DNA of 19,793 nt from JBKJVQ01 sp046717125 (GCA_046717125.1 JBKJVQ010000075.1:1-19793); one strand, 5' to 3'. Positions 1 to 6,838 are shown, numbered from the stretch's first letter. Numbers and translations are program-made. Notes: generated by a model not told the origin, from the letters alone.

Positions 1-606
1 GAGCACGGCCGCCTCAGCGCCAGGAACCTGCGTCAGCGTCCAGATGGCGGAGGGCAGCGTTTGCGTCTCGCCGGGAATGTTCGAAACGAAGGTGATGGTC
101 GCGCCGAATTCGCCCATCGCCTTCGCGAAGGCGAGGACCGCGCCCGCGATCACTCCGGGCAGCATCAGGGGCAAGGTGACCGTCGCATAGACGCGGGCGG
201 GTCGCGAGCCGAGCGTCGCGGCGGCTTCCTCGAGCCTGCGGTCGACCGCTTCGAGCGACAGGCGCATGGCGCGCACCATGAGCGGGAACGCCATCACCGC
301 ACAGGCCAGCGCGGCGCCGGTCCAGCGGAAAGAAAATACGATGCCGAAATTATCGGCCAGGAACGCGCCGATCGGCCCGCGCCGGCCAAACAGGAGCAGC
401 AGCGCATAGCCGGTGACGACGGGCGGCAGCACCAGCGGCAGATGCACGGCGACGTCGAAGATGGTGCGGCCTGGAAAGCGCCAGCGCGCCAGTATGTGCG
501 CGGCGAGAAGTGCGATCGGGAGGCTGGCGAACGTCGCGACCGTCGCGACTTTGAGGCTGAGAAGGACCGCGTCGCGTTCCGTGTCGCTGAGGGCAAGCCA
601 GTCCAT
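1..606 (-). CDS. modB: Molybdate ABC transporter permease ModB (3' end missing)
   Basis: Inner-membrane permease of the ModABC importer, which moves molybdate from periplasmic ModA into the cytoplasm using ATP hydrolysis by ModC. The minus-strand frame opens at ATG 606 (MDWLALSDTERDAVLLSLKV) and stays open through 202 codons to the window edge, so the C-terminus is cut off. Family features are visible: a run of hydrophobic segments, the early LPLVLPPVVTGY-type stretch, and the cytoplasmic EAA-loop region with the conserved text AKAMGEFGATITFVSNIPGETQTLP near residues 160-185, which is typical of ModB/CysT permeases. A ModB is usually about 225-235 residues, so roughly 25-30 are missing. It lies downstream of modA on the same strand, 115 bases away across a palindromic repeat. 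modC would be expected beyond the window edge. Confidence 0.95.
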   Translation of the reverse strand, partial: MDWLALSDTERDAVLLSLKVATVATFASLPIALLAAHILARWRFPGRTIFDVAVHLPLVLPPVVTGYALLLLFGRRGPIGAFLADNFGIVFSFRWTGAALACAVMAFPLMVRAMRLSLEAVDRRLEEAAATLGSRPARVYATVTLPLMLPGVIAGAVLAFAKAMGEFGATITFVSNIPGETQTLPSAIWTLTQVPGAEAAVL

Positions 607-612
607 CGGTTA

Positions 613-724
613 GAGCATGATGCCGAAAAGTGTGAAGCGGTTTTCGGACGACATCATGCTCAACTCCTGGAATCGATCACGTTCATGACATTTGGTCGAT
701 TCGACCAAAAGTCATCGTGATCTA
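613..724. repeat. Palindromic intergenic repeat, copy 1 (two hairpins)
   Basis: This fills the modA-modB gap. Hairpin 1 pairs 613-622 (GAGCATGATG) with 652-661, extended by CCGAAAA 623-629 with TTTTCGG 641-647. Hairpin 2 pairs 675-681 with 716-722, ATGAC 685-689 with 711-715, and TTTGGTCGA 691-699 with 701-709. Bases 637-724 align without gaps to 16871-16958, about 62 of 88 identical by hand count. The right end is the TAGATC that contains the modA stop codon. Elements of this look are frequent in Rhizobiales intergenic DNA (recalled, not searched). It may also work as an attenuator between modA and modB. Confidence 0.75.
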
Positions 725-1528
725 CCGCAGCACCGTAAACCCGTGCTTCTCGAAAATGCGCCGCGCGGTGTCGGACTGGACAAAATCGAGAAACGTTGCG
801 GCCTGCGCCTTGGCCCTCTTCGTCAGCGCGACCGGATAACGAATCGGCGGATGGCTGTCCTCGGGGAACGTGCCCGCCGTGACGACCGATTTGTCCGCCA
901 GGGCGTCGGTCGTATAGACGATGCCGAGCGGCGACTCGCCCCGCGAAACCAGCAGCAGCGCCCCGCGCACATTGTCGGCCTGTGCGACCTTGTCTTTAAC
1001 GCTTTCCCAGACCTTCAGGTTTTCCAGCGCCGCCTTGCCGTACTTGCCGGCCGGAACCGCATCGACCAGCGCCATGGCCAGCCGCCCGCCCTTCAGCGCG
1101 CCCGCAAGGTCGAAGCCCGGCGCGATCGCGATCGGTTTGGCGTCCTTGCCACCGACCAGCACGAGTCGGTTGGAGAGGAGTTCGACGCGGCTGCCGCGCT
1201 GGATCAGACCCTTGTTCTGCAGATAGTCCATCCAGTCATTGTCGGCCGAGATGAAAATATCCGCCGGCGCGTCCTGCTCGATCTGGCGTGCGAGCTGAGA
1301 GCTGCCGGCATAGGAGACCGCGACGGGCTTCTTGACCGATGGATTGAACGCGGCTGCGATCTCGTCGACCGCCTCCTTCAGACTGGCTGCGGCGAAGACG
1401 ACCAGCGTGTCGGGCTTGGGCTTCGCCGACGGAAGGGGGGGCTCCTGCGCCGCGGGCGAGCCGGGAGCGAACGCGAGCAAGGCAATGATCAGCGCGAAAC
1501 CAGCCAGGAAACGCATCGGACAGCTCAT
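722..1528 (-). CDS. modA: Molybdate-binding periplasmic protein ModA
   Basis: Periplasmic solute-binding protein that captures molybdate (and tungstate) and delivers it to ModBC. It has 268 residues, normal for the family. From the second methionine (ATG 1516) the N-terminus is a clean signal peptide, MRFLAGFALIIALLAFAPGSPA with cleavage near AAQ. Start 1528 adds only MSCP, and neither start has a convincing Shine-Dalgarno sequence, so 1516 is a fair alternative. Recognisable family blocks follow: VVFAAASLKEA, VSYAGSSQLARQI, PADIFISADNDWMD, LVLVGG, ALVDAVPAGKYGKAAL and the C-terminal ARRIFEKHGFTVLR. The oxyanion-contacting small residues (the AASL and AGSS serines and the VDAVPAGKYG loop) are present. 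It is first in the operon, before modB, with a Mo-box-like operator directly upstream. The coding strand has a run of seven C near codons 30-33, in frame. Confidence 0.95.
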   Translation of the reverse strand: MSCPMRFLAGFALIIALLAFAPGSPAAQEPPLPSAKPKPDTLVVFAAASLKEAVDEIAAAFNPSVKKPVAVSYAGSSQLARQIEQDAPADIFISADNDWMDYLQNKGLIQRGSRVELLSNRLVLVGGKDAKPIAIAPGFDLAGALKGGRLAMALVDAVPAGKYGKAALENLKVWESVKDKVAQADNVRGALLLVSRGESPLGIVYTTDALADKSVVTAGTFPEDSHPPIRYPVALTKRAKAQAATFLDFVQSDTARRIFEKHGFTVLR

Positions 1529-1532
1529 GATT

Positions 1533-1558
1533 GCGATATATTCGAATGGATATAGCGC
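1533..1558 (-). promoter_or_regulatory. Putative ModE operator (Mo box) of modAB
   Basis: An inverted repeat with arms GCGATATAT (1533-1541) and ATATAGCGC (1550-1558) around an 8-base spacer; the arms match at 8 of 9 positions. The arrangement CGNTATAT, short spacer, ATATNNCG is that of the molybdate-dependent repressor ModE's site (established for E. coli modA and rhodobacterial mop/anf promoters). It sits 4 bases upstream of ATG 1528, so bound repressor would cover the promoter or start region. No modE gene is in the window. The site is inferred from pattern and position. Confidence 0.65.
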
Positions 1559-1579
1559 TTGGGACTTCGCCGCAAGCCG

Positions 1580-1651
1580 TCAGGCCAGCAGCAGCACGCC
1601 GATGACGATGGTGACTATCGTCAACGGCGCGCCCACGCGGAAATAACTAAG
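1580..1651 (-). pseudogene. C-terminal stump of an SLC13/DASS-type anion permease
   Basis: The minus-strand frame between modA and the TIGR03032 gene reads LSYFRVGAPLTIVTIVIGVL then LLA and a TGA stop (1582-1580). The pattern, an aromatic plus RVGAPLT followed by one hydrophobic helix that ends the protein, is how many SLC13/DASS (ArsB/NhaD-like) permeases finish. Nothing upstream in this frame looks like the rest of a permease: it runs straight into the 3' end of the TIGR03032 gene. I read it as the remnant of a gene whose body was deleted, with the junction near 1650. The identity rests on about 22 residues and is tentative. Confidence 0.45.
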
Positions 1652-2900
1652 ACGCCGCGTTGCCGGTATCGAGTTCTGCGGTCGAACCGTCGGCAAGGGT
1701 GATCAGCGTGCGCATCTCAGGGCTGGCGAGGCCGACGCACATTGGCGCGCGGACGCCCGGAATGAACGTCGCATCAAACAGTTCGCGGACAAGACCGTCA
1801 AACCGGACCCAATGCAGGATGTCGCCGTTCTTCAGGTCGACCACGAACACGCCGCAGCGCGCCTCGCCGTCGCGGGCCGCGATCTGCTTGTCGAGTTCGA
1901 GCCCCTTGAAGGTGCCGTCGCGCGGGAGCGATGTCGCGACCAGCGCATGACCGCGCCAGAACGACAGGCCGCGCAGGAAGCCGGGACAGAACGCAACCGG
2001 CTCGTGCTTTCCTGTCTTCCGGTCTACGCGGCAGAGATTGCCGCGGCCAGAATCGAGCACCCACAGCTCGCCGTTTTCGATGCGCGGCGAATGTGGCATC
2101 GAAAGATCCTCGGTGACGACGCGGTCGTTCTCGACATCGATGACGATGCCGCCTTCCCCGCGCCTCTCACGCCAGCCATCGACCACGTCCGACCGGCTGA
2201 CGGCGGTCATGTATTTCGGCTTGCCGTCCTGCATGGCGAGGCCGTTCAGATGGCAACGGTCTTCGGGCGCGAGTTTGGAAATGAATTTCGGTTTCCAGAT
2301 CGGGCGGAAACTGTGCACCGGGTCGAGGGTGGCGAGGCACGAATATTAGGTGTTCGCGAACACGACCGACCCGTCGCCACAAACGCCGATCTCGTGCATG
2401 TCGATGTCGCCGGTCGTCTGTGCCGTCCGGGGCATGTAGAGCTTGTCGAAATGCTGGTTCGCGACCTGCTGGGGACCGAGAATGTTCTCCAGCCGCCAGA
2501 GCTGCGAGATGCTCGAGACGTAGATCGTCTGCGGGCTTGCCCAGAGACCCATCGCACGCACGAAATTGCGCTGATAGACCGAAAGCCGCCCCTGCGGCAG
2601 CGCGCCGACCAGCATGAGCTGACCGGTTTGATAGGAGGTCAAAGCAAAGCTCAGGCGGTTGCGCGCGAGGAAATCGACCAGCCCGCGCGAGGCCGAGATA
2701 TGGGTCTGCTTCTCTGCCGCTTGCTGGGGCTGCGCGTCGGGCTGGCTGGTCGCGGTCTCGGGCTGCGGCGCGGCTGTTTCCGCGGTTGCGTCGGACTCAA
2801 CGGTTCCGGCTTCGTCGGCGGGAACGGCTTCCTTGTCCTGATCGGGCCCCCGCGCCCGATCCTTGTCCTTGCCGCCGCCCTTCGCTTTTCGATCCGCCAC
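1647..2900 (-). pseudogene. TIGR03032/DUF4915 family protein, interrupted by one in-frame TAA
   Basis: One continuous minus-strand frame starts at GTG 2900 (MADRKAKGGGKDKD), with a good ribosome site (AGGGGGTG) just upstream. After a charged, low-complexity N-terminal extension of about 60 residues, the conserved domain begins at GLVDFLARNRLSFALTSYQT. It continues through FVRAMGLWASPQTIYVSS, LWRLEN, TTGDIDMHEIGV and VVFANT. There it meets TAA at 2348-2346, then resumes in the same frame with YSCLATLDPVHSFRPIWKP, FISKLAPEDRCHLNGLA, SMPHSPR, LWVLDSGRG and GFLRGLSFW. Intact relatives that I recall carry a leucine or similar residue at the stop (NT-L-FSCLAT), so TTA to TAA would explain it. The biochemical function of the family is unknown; the repeated blades suggest a beta-propeller. 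Without the stop the product is about 416 residues. The 3' end abuts a permease stump. The divergent gap to the DUF4112 gene (2901-3150) must hold both promoters, but I could not place them. Confidence 0.85.
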
Positions 2901-3150
2901 GTAACACCCCCTGTCCGCTCCATGCGCCCCACCACTCTATATCCCGTGCCACGCGCCCGCGCCATGGAACTGGCCGGCCTCCGAAATCCCGCTTTACCAA
3001 TCTCGCGCGCGGCCGTTGACCGCAGGCTTAACCCTTGTTCACACACGGTTCAGTTCCCTTATTGCCTTTTACGGCCGCGTCCGATCCGGAACCGGTCCCG
3101 GACAAGAGCGTTGCAGAAATCGGCCCGCATTGGCGCGGTAGGAGGAATAC

Positions 3151-3636
3151 GTGGAACAGGGTGAGCGGCTTTACGGCCATGACGCAGTGGCCGAACCATT
3201 TGATTTTGCGTTCGATGGCGGCCGCGCACGGAGCAATACTTCGTTCAGCCGGACGAGCCGGAACGGTTATCTCCGGCGCGTCGAATGGCTCGCAACCATG
3301 CTGGACGACCGGTTCACAGTTCCAGGGACCAGGTACCGGTTCGGCTGGGATCAGGTGATCGGTTTCGTTCCGGGTATCGGCGACGCGGCCATGAGCGCGG
3401 TGTCGCTCGTGATCCTGCATCATGGCTGGAAGCTCGGGATGCCCTCCTCAACATTGATTCGGATGGGTGCTAACATCGCGGTAGATTTCGTGTTAGGCAG
3501 CGTTCCCGTGGTCGGCGACGCCTTCGATTTTGCTTGGAAGGCAAACCGGAAAAATCTTCGACTCGTGCAGCACCACATTGTGCGTTCAACGCCTGGGGGG
3601 CGTGCTCGTCAGGCGATGCGATCGAAGTGGCGTTAA
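3151..3636 (+). CDS. DUF4112 domain protein
   Basis: A protein of 161 residues starting at GTG 3151, chosen because a full AGGAGG lies at 3140-3145 with five bases before the GTG. Residues from about 41 on match the DUF4112 pattern: LRRVEWLATMLDDRFTVPGT, then RFGWDQVIGFVPGIGDAAM, a hydrophobic stretch, RMGANIAVDFVLGSVPVVGD, and FDFAWKANRKNLRLVQHH near the end. The two PG-IGD/PVVGD loops with glycine-rich hydrophobic flanks suggest two short membrane-embedded segments. The function of DUF4112 is not known. The next gene starts 49 bases downstream on the same strand with no terminator between, so the two are probably cotranscribed. The first 40 residues are variable and unassigned. Confidence 0.85.
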   Translation: MEQGERLYGHDAVAEPFDFAFDGGRARSNTSFSRTSRNGYLRRVEWLATMLDDRFTVPGTRYRFGWDQVIGFVPGIGDAAMSAVSLVILHHGWKLGMPSSTLIRMGANIAVDFVLGSVPVVGDAFDFAWKANRKNLRLVQHHIVRSTPGGRARQAMRSKWR

Positions 3637-3685
3637 TTTGGCGGCCGGACACGGCATCAACACGTGAGAGCCAGAAGGAGCATAC

Positions 3686-3991
3686 ATGGCGAACCCAAAT
3701 CAACCTGAACGCGGCAGCAATACATTTCTAGCCTTCGTGCTGGCTGCGATCGTCATCGCGGTTGTTATCTTTGCGTATCTGATGTTCGGCAGCCGATCGA
3801 CGACCACTGTCGGCGACGATCCGGCGACACCGGCCGTGGAGGAGACCACTCCGGCGCCCGATCCCGCGCCGGCCGCGGAGGAACCGGCTCCGGCTCCAGA
3901 TCCCGCGCCGCCCGCAGAGGAACCCGCACCGGCTCCCGAGCCGCCGGCCGAGCAGCCCGCACCGCCGGCCGAGCCTGCGCCGCAGCCGTAA
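3686..3991 (+). CDS. Single-pass membrane protein with Pro/Ala/Glu-rich tail
   Basis: A 101-residue protein from ATG 3686, with AAGGAG at 3675-3680 and a 5-base spacer. Residues 1-13 are polar, residues 14-34 form one transmembrane helix (FLAFVLAAIVIAVVIFAYLMF), and from about residue 48 the rest is almost only Pro, Ala, Glu and Asp. That tail has an imperfect repeat of the kind PAPDPAPAAEEPAPAPDPAPPAEEPA (described in pieces: PAPDPA then AAEEPA, repeated), encoded by about 3850-3985. The likely topology is N-in with an extended acidic tail in the periplasm, which could span or brush the cell wall. I recognise no enzyme or named family; similar short proteins occur in Rhizobiales. It follows the DUF4112 gene and is followed by a very strong hairpin at 4052-4088. 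Confidence 0.75.
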   Translation: MANPNQPERGSNTFLAFVLAAIVIAVVIFAYLMFGSRSTTTVGDDPATPAVEETTPAPDPAPAAEEPAPAPDPAPPAEEPAPAPEPPAEQPAPPAEPAPQP

Positions 3992-3993
3992 GC

Positions 3994-4590
3994 GTGCATC
4001 GACTGCGACATGTGGCCGGGCTCGACCGGCCCGTTTCGATCCTGAGTTCGCCAGGAAACCGACGCCGCCTGGCGGCGTCGGTTTCCTGCGCGTTTCGATT
4101 TCCGATTATTGTTACCGCGATTGCGATCCTTGCAGGATCAGCCTTCGCGCAGGCCTGGACGGCCTACGTCAACCCGCGCTTCGGTTTTTCGCTCTATTAT
4201 CCGGTGGACCTGTTCCAGCCGGCGGAGACGCTCACGGAGGACGCGGGCGCGACGTTCTCGGGCAAGGACGGCGCGACCCTTCGCGTAGAGGGCGCTTTCG
4301 ACGAACATCGGCGTGGCGCAAAGTACTATCTGGGCGAGGCGCTCGGCGCGGAGACCAACAAGAACCCGGTCTCGCAATCCGTCGAGGAATTCTCCTACAG
4401 CTTCACTGCCGACCGAGGCGACACGCTACACTATCAGCGCGCCGTGTTCTCGTGCCGCGAGCAGATCATCAACAAGCTGTCGCTGACATATCCGAAGGCA
4501 CAAAAGGATCGCTACGAAGCGATCCTGCCTAAGCTCATTCAGCGCTTTCATGGCGGGTCCGGCTATGGAACGCCGGACAACTGCGTCTGA
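3994..4590 (+). CDS. Small exported protein of unknown function
   Basis: The frame is open from GTG 3994 to TGA 4590 (198 residues). GTG 4012 is an alternative start, and neither has a Shine-Dalgarno sequence. No ATG, GTG or TTG lies in frame between the hairpin (4052-4088) and the signal peptide. A hydrophobic export signal is clear: FRFPIIVTAIAILAGSAFA, with cleavage likely before QAW. The mature part, about 150 residues, opens with WTAYVNPRFGFSLYYPVDLF, a motif I associate with secreted Rhizobiales proteins of unknown function. It has only two cysteines (FSCREQ and DNCV near the C-terminus), which could form a disulfide. No catalytic motif is visible. It converges on sodC across a 67-base gap with a hairpin. 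The coding call is good; the exact start is not. Confidence 0.7.
   Translation: MHRLRHVAGLDRPVSILSSPGNRRRLAASVSCAFRFPIIVTAIAILAGSAFAQAWTAYVNPRFGFSLYYPVDLFQPAETLTEDAGATFSGKDGATLRVEGAFDEHRRGAKYYLGEALGAETNKNPVSQSVEEFSYSFTADRGDTLHYQRAVFSCREQIINKLSLTYPKAQKDRYEAILPKLIQRFHGGSGYGTPDNCV
4052..4088. terminator. Perfect 18-bp inverted repeat, probable terminator
   Basis: Bases 4052-4069 and 4071-4088 are perfect reverse complements around a single T at 4070. Six of the pairs next to the centre are G-C only, and the outer arm is CAGGAAACC. It lies 61 bases after the stop of the Pro/Ala-rich gene. The downstream arm ends GGTTTCCTGCGCGTTTCG, so the U-tract is weak but present. It works in either direction by symmetry. 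Its position inside the open frame of the next gene makes that gene's start uncertain. Confidence 0.7.
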
Positions 4591-4594
4591 TTCT

Positions 4595-4641
4595 GAAGCC
4601 GGAAATACAGAAGCCAGAAACCAGAAAAATTCTCCGGCTTC
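4595..4641. terminator. Bidirectional hairpin between convergent genes
   Basis: GAAGCCGGA at 4595-4603 pairs with TCCGGCTTC at 4633-4641. The loop is A-rich on the plus strand (CCAGAAAAAT) and the region after the right arm is T-rich, with short echoes of AGAAGCC and CTTCTGAC on both sides. It sits between the stop of the exported protein (4590) and the stop of sodC (4658), where a shared terminator is expected. Confidence 0.5.
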
Positions 4642-4657
4642 TGACTTTGACTTCTGA

Positions 4658-5191
4658 CTACTGGATCACGCCGCAGGCGATGCGATCGCCGGCGTCGCCC
4701 GAGGGCTGGCTCTTGTAATCGTCGGCCTTGGCATGCACGATAATCGCCGATCCGTCCTCATCGAAGACGCTGGTCTTCTCGCCCTTCTTGAGCGTGACCA
4801 TCTCGTTGACGACCGTGAGAGACACCGTGCCGTCGTCTCCGACTTTCAGGTTTTCCATGTCGCCCGCATGCGGTCCGCCGTCGGCTTCTTTGCCGTGCTT
4901 GGCGCCGGTCGGATTGTAATGATCGCCCGCCGACTTGAACGGGGGCTCGCACTTCCCAGTCTCATGAATGTGGAATGCCTTCTCCCCCGACGGCAGACCC
5001 TTCAGATTAAGCTTAAGCGTAACGCCGCCGCCCGATTCCGAGAGCGCGATGGTGCCGACATCCTGGCCTTTGGCGTCCTTCATCGCGGCCTTGGCGCCGT
5101 CCTGTGCGAGGGCCGGGCCGGTCAAGGCCATGAGCCCCGCGAGCGTTGCTGACACGGAGAGCGCCTTGGCGCTCCGGCGGTTGAAAAACAT
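4658..5191 (-). CDS. sodC: Periplasmic Cu/Zn superoxide dismutase SodC
   Basis: Converts superoxide to hydrogen peroxide and oxygen in the periplasm. It has 177 residues from ATG 5191, preceded by AAAGGAGGAAACG, an excellent ribosome site. A signal peptide ends at GPALA-Q (residue 29/30). All metal ligands are present: copper H74, H76, H91 and H153; zinc H91, H99, H108 and D111. C81 and C173 can form the conserved disulfide, and R170 is in place in the DRIACGVI motif. The family signature blocks AFHIHETGKC, GDHYNPTGAKHG, GGPHAGDMENL and AIIVHAKADDY are intact. It is transcribed alone or after the usp gene 71 bases upstream. I see no sign of decay. Confidence 0.97.
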   Translation of the reverse strand: MFFNRRSAKALSVSATLAGLMALTGPALAQDGAKAAMKDAKGQDVGTIALSESGGGVTLKLNLKGLPSGEKAFHIHETGKCEPPFKSAGDHYNPTGAKHGKEADGGPHAGDMENLKVGDDGTVSLTVVNEMVTLKKGEKTSVFDEDGSAIIVHAKADDYKSQPSGDAGDRIACGVIQ

Positions 5192-5262
5192 CGTTTCCTC
5201 CTTTGCGACGACCGCTTGCGTTGGGAGGAAACAACGACCGCAGCCCCGTTTGGGTTGCAGAC

Positions 5263-5781
5263 TCAGGCCATCGCCCCGATCTCGTCGAACGAGAGATGGC
5301 CCGGCACGACCGTAATCGGTACGGGGAAGGTCGCGTAGGCGCGGCCAGCCGCAAGCCAGGTGATGAGCGGTCCCGCCCCTGCCGGGTCTTTGGATGCGCC
5401 CAGCACGAGGATGCCGATGTCGGGATCCTCCTCGATCAGTTTCAGGATCGCTTCACCCTTTATGCCTTCGCGGACGATCTCCTCGGGCTCGATATCGTCG
5501 TAGCCCATGGCTTTCAGCTTGCGCGCGAACAGCCTGAACACCGCCCTCGCCTTGGCGTGGCCCTCCTCGCGCGCAATTTCCTCGACGCCCAGCCAATGCT
5601 GAAAGTTGCCGGGTTCGACCACATAAAGCAGCGCAATCCGCTCATGCGTCGACCGGGCGCGAGCGGCGGCATAGGCGAGTGCGCTCTCGCATTCCGGCGT
5701 CTCGTCGACGACGACGAGAAATTTCCGACTGTGACCTTGCGCGCGGCCAGGGCGCTTCCTGCCTTCGTCCATGGCGGGCAT
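5263..5781 (-). CDS. Universal stress protein (UspA family)
   Basis: A single-domain cytoplasmic USP of about 172 residues. The frame opens at TTG 5808; ATG 5781 (MPAMDEGRKR) and ATG 5772 (MDEGRKR) are more likely starts, but no Shine-Dalgarno sequence decides between them. The domain begins at SRKFLVVVDETPECESALAYAA, the beta-1 strand with the conserved aspartate and the first helix. It ends with LVLGASKDPAGAG and the strand FPVPITVVPGHL. The nucleotide loop of ATP-binding USPs (G-x2-G-x9-G-S/T) is only loosely matched by GASKDPAGAG, so ATP binding is doubtful. It lies 46 bases after trpS on the same strand. A USP after trpS is a common arrangement in Rhizobiales, as I recall, and it may be read through from the upstream block. 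Confidence 0.85.
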   Translation of the reverse strand: MPAMDEGRKRPGRAQGHSRKFLVVVDETPECESALAYAAARARSTHERIALLYVVEPGNFQHWLGVEEIAREEGHAKARAVFRLFARKLKAMGYDDIEPEEIVREGIKGEAILKLIEEDPDIGILVLGASKDPAGAGPLITWLAAGRAYATFPVPITVVPGHLSFDEIGAMA

Positions 5782-5827
5782 GCTGGCGCAAGTCGCGCGC
5801 TGCAACAAGCGTGACGCGACGCAGGTC

Positions 5828-6838
5828 TCAGGACCGGATGAAGCCCACGATCCGCTTCACGTCGTCCATCACGGGCTGGGCGATGGCCCGGGCGCGCGTC
5901 GCGCCGTCCGCCAGCACGGTGTCGATCTCAGCTGGATCGGCCAGCAGTCGCTTCATTGACTGCCCGATCGGCGTGAGCTTTTCGACCGCAATCTCGGTCA
6001 AAGCGTCCTTGAAGTGCGAGAAAGGCTTGCCGCCATGCATCGCCAGCACATGGTCGGGCGTCGTCTCCGCGAGTGCGGCGTGAATGCCGACTAGATTCGC
6101 CGCTTCGGGACGTCCGGCAAGCCCCGCTTCCTCCGTTGGCAGAGGTTCGGGATCGGTGCGTGCCTTCCTGATCTTCTGCGCGATCAGGTCGGCATCGTCC
6201 GACAAATTGATGCGGCTCATGTCCGAGGCGTCGGATTTTGACATCTTCGCCGATCCGTCGCGCAAGCTCATGACCCGCGTCGCGGGGCCCGTGATCAAGG
6301 GCTCCGGCAACGGGAAACACTCCGTACCGAAATCGTTGTTGAACTTCTGCGCGATGTCGCGCGCGAGCTCGAGATGCTGCTTCTGGTCCTCGCCGACCGG
6401 CACGTGCGTCGCCCGGTAGACCAGAATGTCGGCCGCCATCAGGTTCGGATAGACATAGAGGCCCGCCGACGCATTCTCCCTGTGCTTGCCCGCCTTCTCC
6501 TTGAACTGCGTCATGCGGTTCAGCCAGCCGATGCGCGCGACACAATTGAACACCCAGGCAAGTTCGGCATGACCCGAGACCTGGCTCTGGTTGAAGACAA
6601 TATGCTTTTTTGGATCGATGCCTGAGGCGATGAAGGCGGCCGTAACCTCGCGCGTATTGCGCGTCAATTCGGCAGGGTCCTGGAATACCGTGATCGCGTG
6701 CATGTCGACCACGCAATAGATGCAGTCGTGGCTGTCCTGCAGCGCGACGAACTTCGTGATCGCGCCGAGATAATTGCCGAGATGCAGATTGCCGGTAGGC
6801 TGAACGCCTGAGAAGACCAGCGGCTTGAATGCGGCCAT
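5828..6838 (-). CDS. trpS: Tryptophanyl-tRNA synthetase TrpS
   Basis: Class Ic aminoacyl-tRNA synthetase charging tRNA-Trp with tryptophan. It has 336 residues from ATG 6838 (MAAFKPLVFSGVQPTG). This start is chosen over the open frame extending to 6964 because AGGA lies six bases upstream and the family begins here; the extension is Arg-rich read-through over the murJ 3' end. The HIGH-type motif is HLGN at residues 19-22, and KMSKS is exact at 198-202. The central LAWVFNCVARIGWLNRMTQFKEK and LMAADILVYRATHVPVGEDQ blocks, which form the tryptophan and adenylate pocket, are intact. It follows murJ after 76 bases. Confidence 0.97.
   Translation of the reverse strand: MAAFKPLVFSGVQPTGNLHLGNYLGAITKFVALQDSHDCIYCVVDMHAITVFQDPAELTRNTREVTAAFIASGIDPKKHIVFNQSQVSGHAELAWVFNCVARIGWLNRMTQFKEKAGKHRENASAGLYVYPNLMAADILVYRATHVPVGEDQKQHLELARDIAQKFNNDFGTECFPLPEPLITGPATRVMSLRDGSAKMSKSDASDMSRINLSDDADLIAQKIRKARTDPEPLPTEEAGLAGRPEAANLVGIHAALAETTPDHVLAMHGGKPFSHFKDALTEIAVEKLTPIGQSMKRLLADPAEIDTVLADGATRARAIAQPVMDDVKRIVGFIRS

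Noticed and set aside
61..720. Plus-strand open frame across modB and the repeat
   Set aside because: It lies opposite modB, whose minus-strand translation is clear, and its product is an Arg/Glu/His-rich string without motifs.
2346..2348. Programmed stop-codon read-through or selenocysteine at the TAA
   Set aside because: The codon is TAA, not TGA or TAG; the next codon is TAT and no structured element stands out downstream. A mutation or base-call error is simpler.
1812..3164. Long plus-strand open frame (450 codons) opposite the TIGR03032 gene
   Set aside because: The minus strand carries recognisable family text across the same bases. The plus-strand translation is Arg/Ala/Gly-rich with no motif, as expected for antisense frames in high-GC DNA.
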